A stretch of 64,000 bases of DNA from positions 248,001 through 312,000 of the forward strand of contig CP087217.1 of assembly GCA_020912385.1 (NCBI GenBank), written 5' to 3'. Of this stretch, positions 63,999 through 64,000 are shown in pieces; the first letter of the stretch is position 1; the number at the start of each line of letters is the position of its first letter. The notes beneath the pieces are model-generated. The model did not search any database, had not been told where the DNA came from, and saw only the letters and a list, made by a program, of their open reading frames with translations. This stretch comes from Neofusicoccum parvum. Its lineage: Eukaryota; Ascomycota; Dothideomycetes; Botryosphaeriales; Botryosphaeriaceae. A program made the translations under genes and the position numbers.

Positions 63999-64000
63999 TT

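Overview
The window looks like nuclear DNA of a filamentous ascomycete (Pezizomycotina, plausibly Dothideomycetes, though the class cannot be proven from sequence alone). The reasons are short GT..AG introns of about 43-130 nt, Zn(2)-Cys(6) regulators, a fungus-type membrane-anchored lectin-like protein, a Ubc1-type E2 with a UBA tail, and GC-rich genes separated by AT-richer spacers. I see no rRNA, convincing tRNA, CRISPR array or intact transposon.

Left part (1-28 kb): coiled-coil, Gln/Pro-rich and zinc-cluster proteins, most without a family I recognise. A 969-aa coiled-coil protein with a ten-fold 11-residue repeat (661-3570, minus) is followed by a second coiled-coil protein (5316-6677), a Gln/Pro-rich protein with a stretched zinc cluster (7965-9923), a four-exon zinc-cluster protein (10735-13301), a small protein (14016-14507), and two neighbouring genes sharing an unnamed 'VEGWR...NTVW' domain (15995-17404 and 18416-23047). 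From 23.5 to 28 kb lie decayed coiled-coil genes on the minus strand, broken by frameshifts and in-frame stops (mostly TAG). One resembles the C-terminal half of the intact coiled-coil gene at the left edge.

Middle part (29-46 kb): a head-to-head ubiquitin-proteasome pair, UBC1 (minus) and RPT2 (plus), then a six-exon Zn(2)-Cys(6) transcription factor, a type II membrane protein of the fungal fucose-lectin type, a gene-poor stretch with an orphan exon, and a three-exon MFS transporter.

Right part (46-64 kb): mostly minus-strand genes: a small secreted Alt a 1-like protein, a short-chain dehydrogenase, an F-box/2EXR-type protein, a second secreted protein, an HD-domain hydratase-like protein, and an AGPAT-type acyltransferase divergent from a mitochondrial NAD(H) kinase (POS5). 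A microsomal cytochrome P450 and a gene running off the right edge follow. The P450, SDR, MFS and transcription factor are scattered and no synthase backbone is present, so I do not call a secondary-metabolite cluster.

Exon boundaries were built by hand: GT/AG sites were required to keep phase and to join recognisable protein segments. A window-wide feature not on the usual list is that many non-housekeeping genes switch from C-rich to G-rich on their coding strand towards the 3' end, whichever strand they are on.
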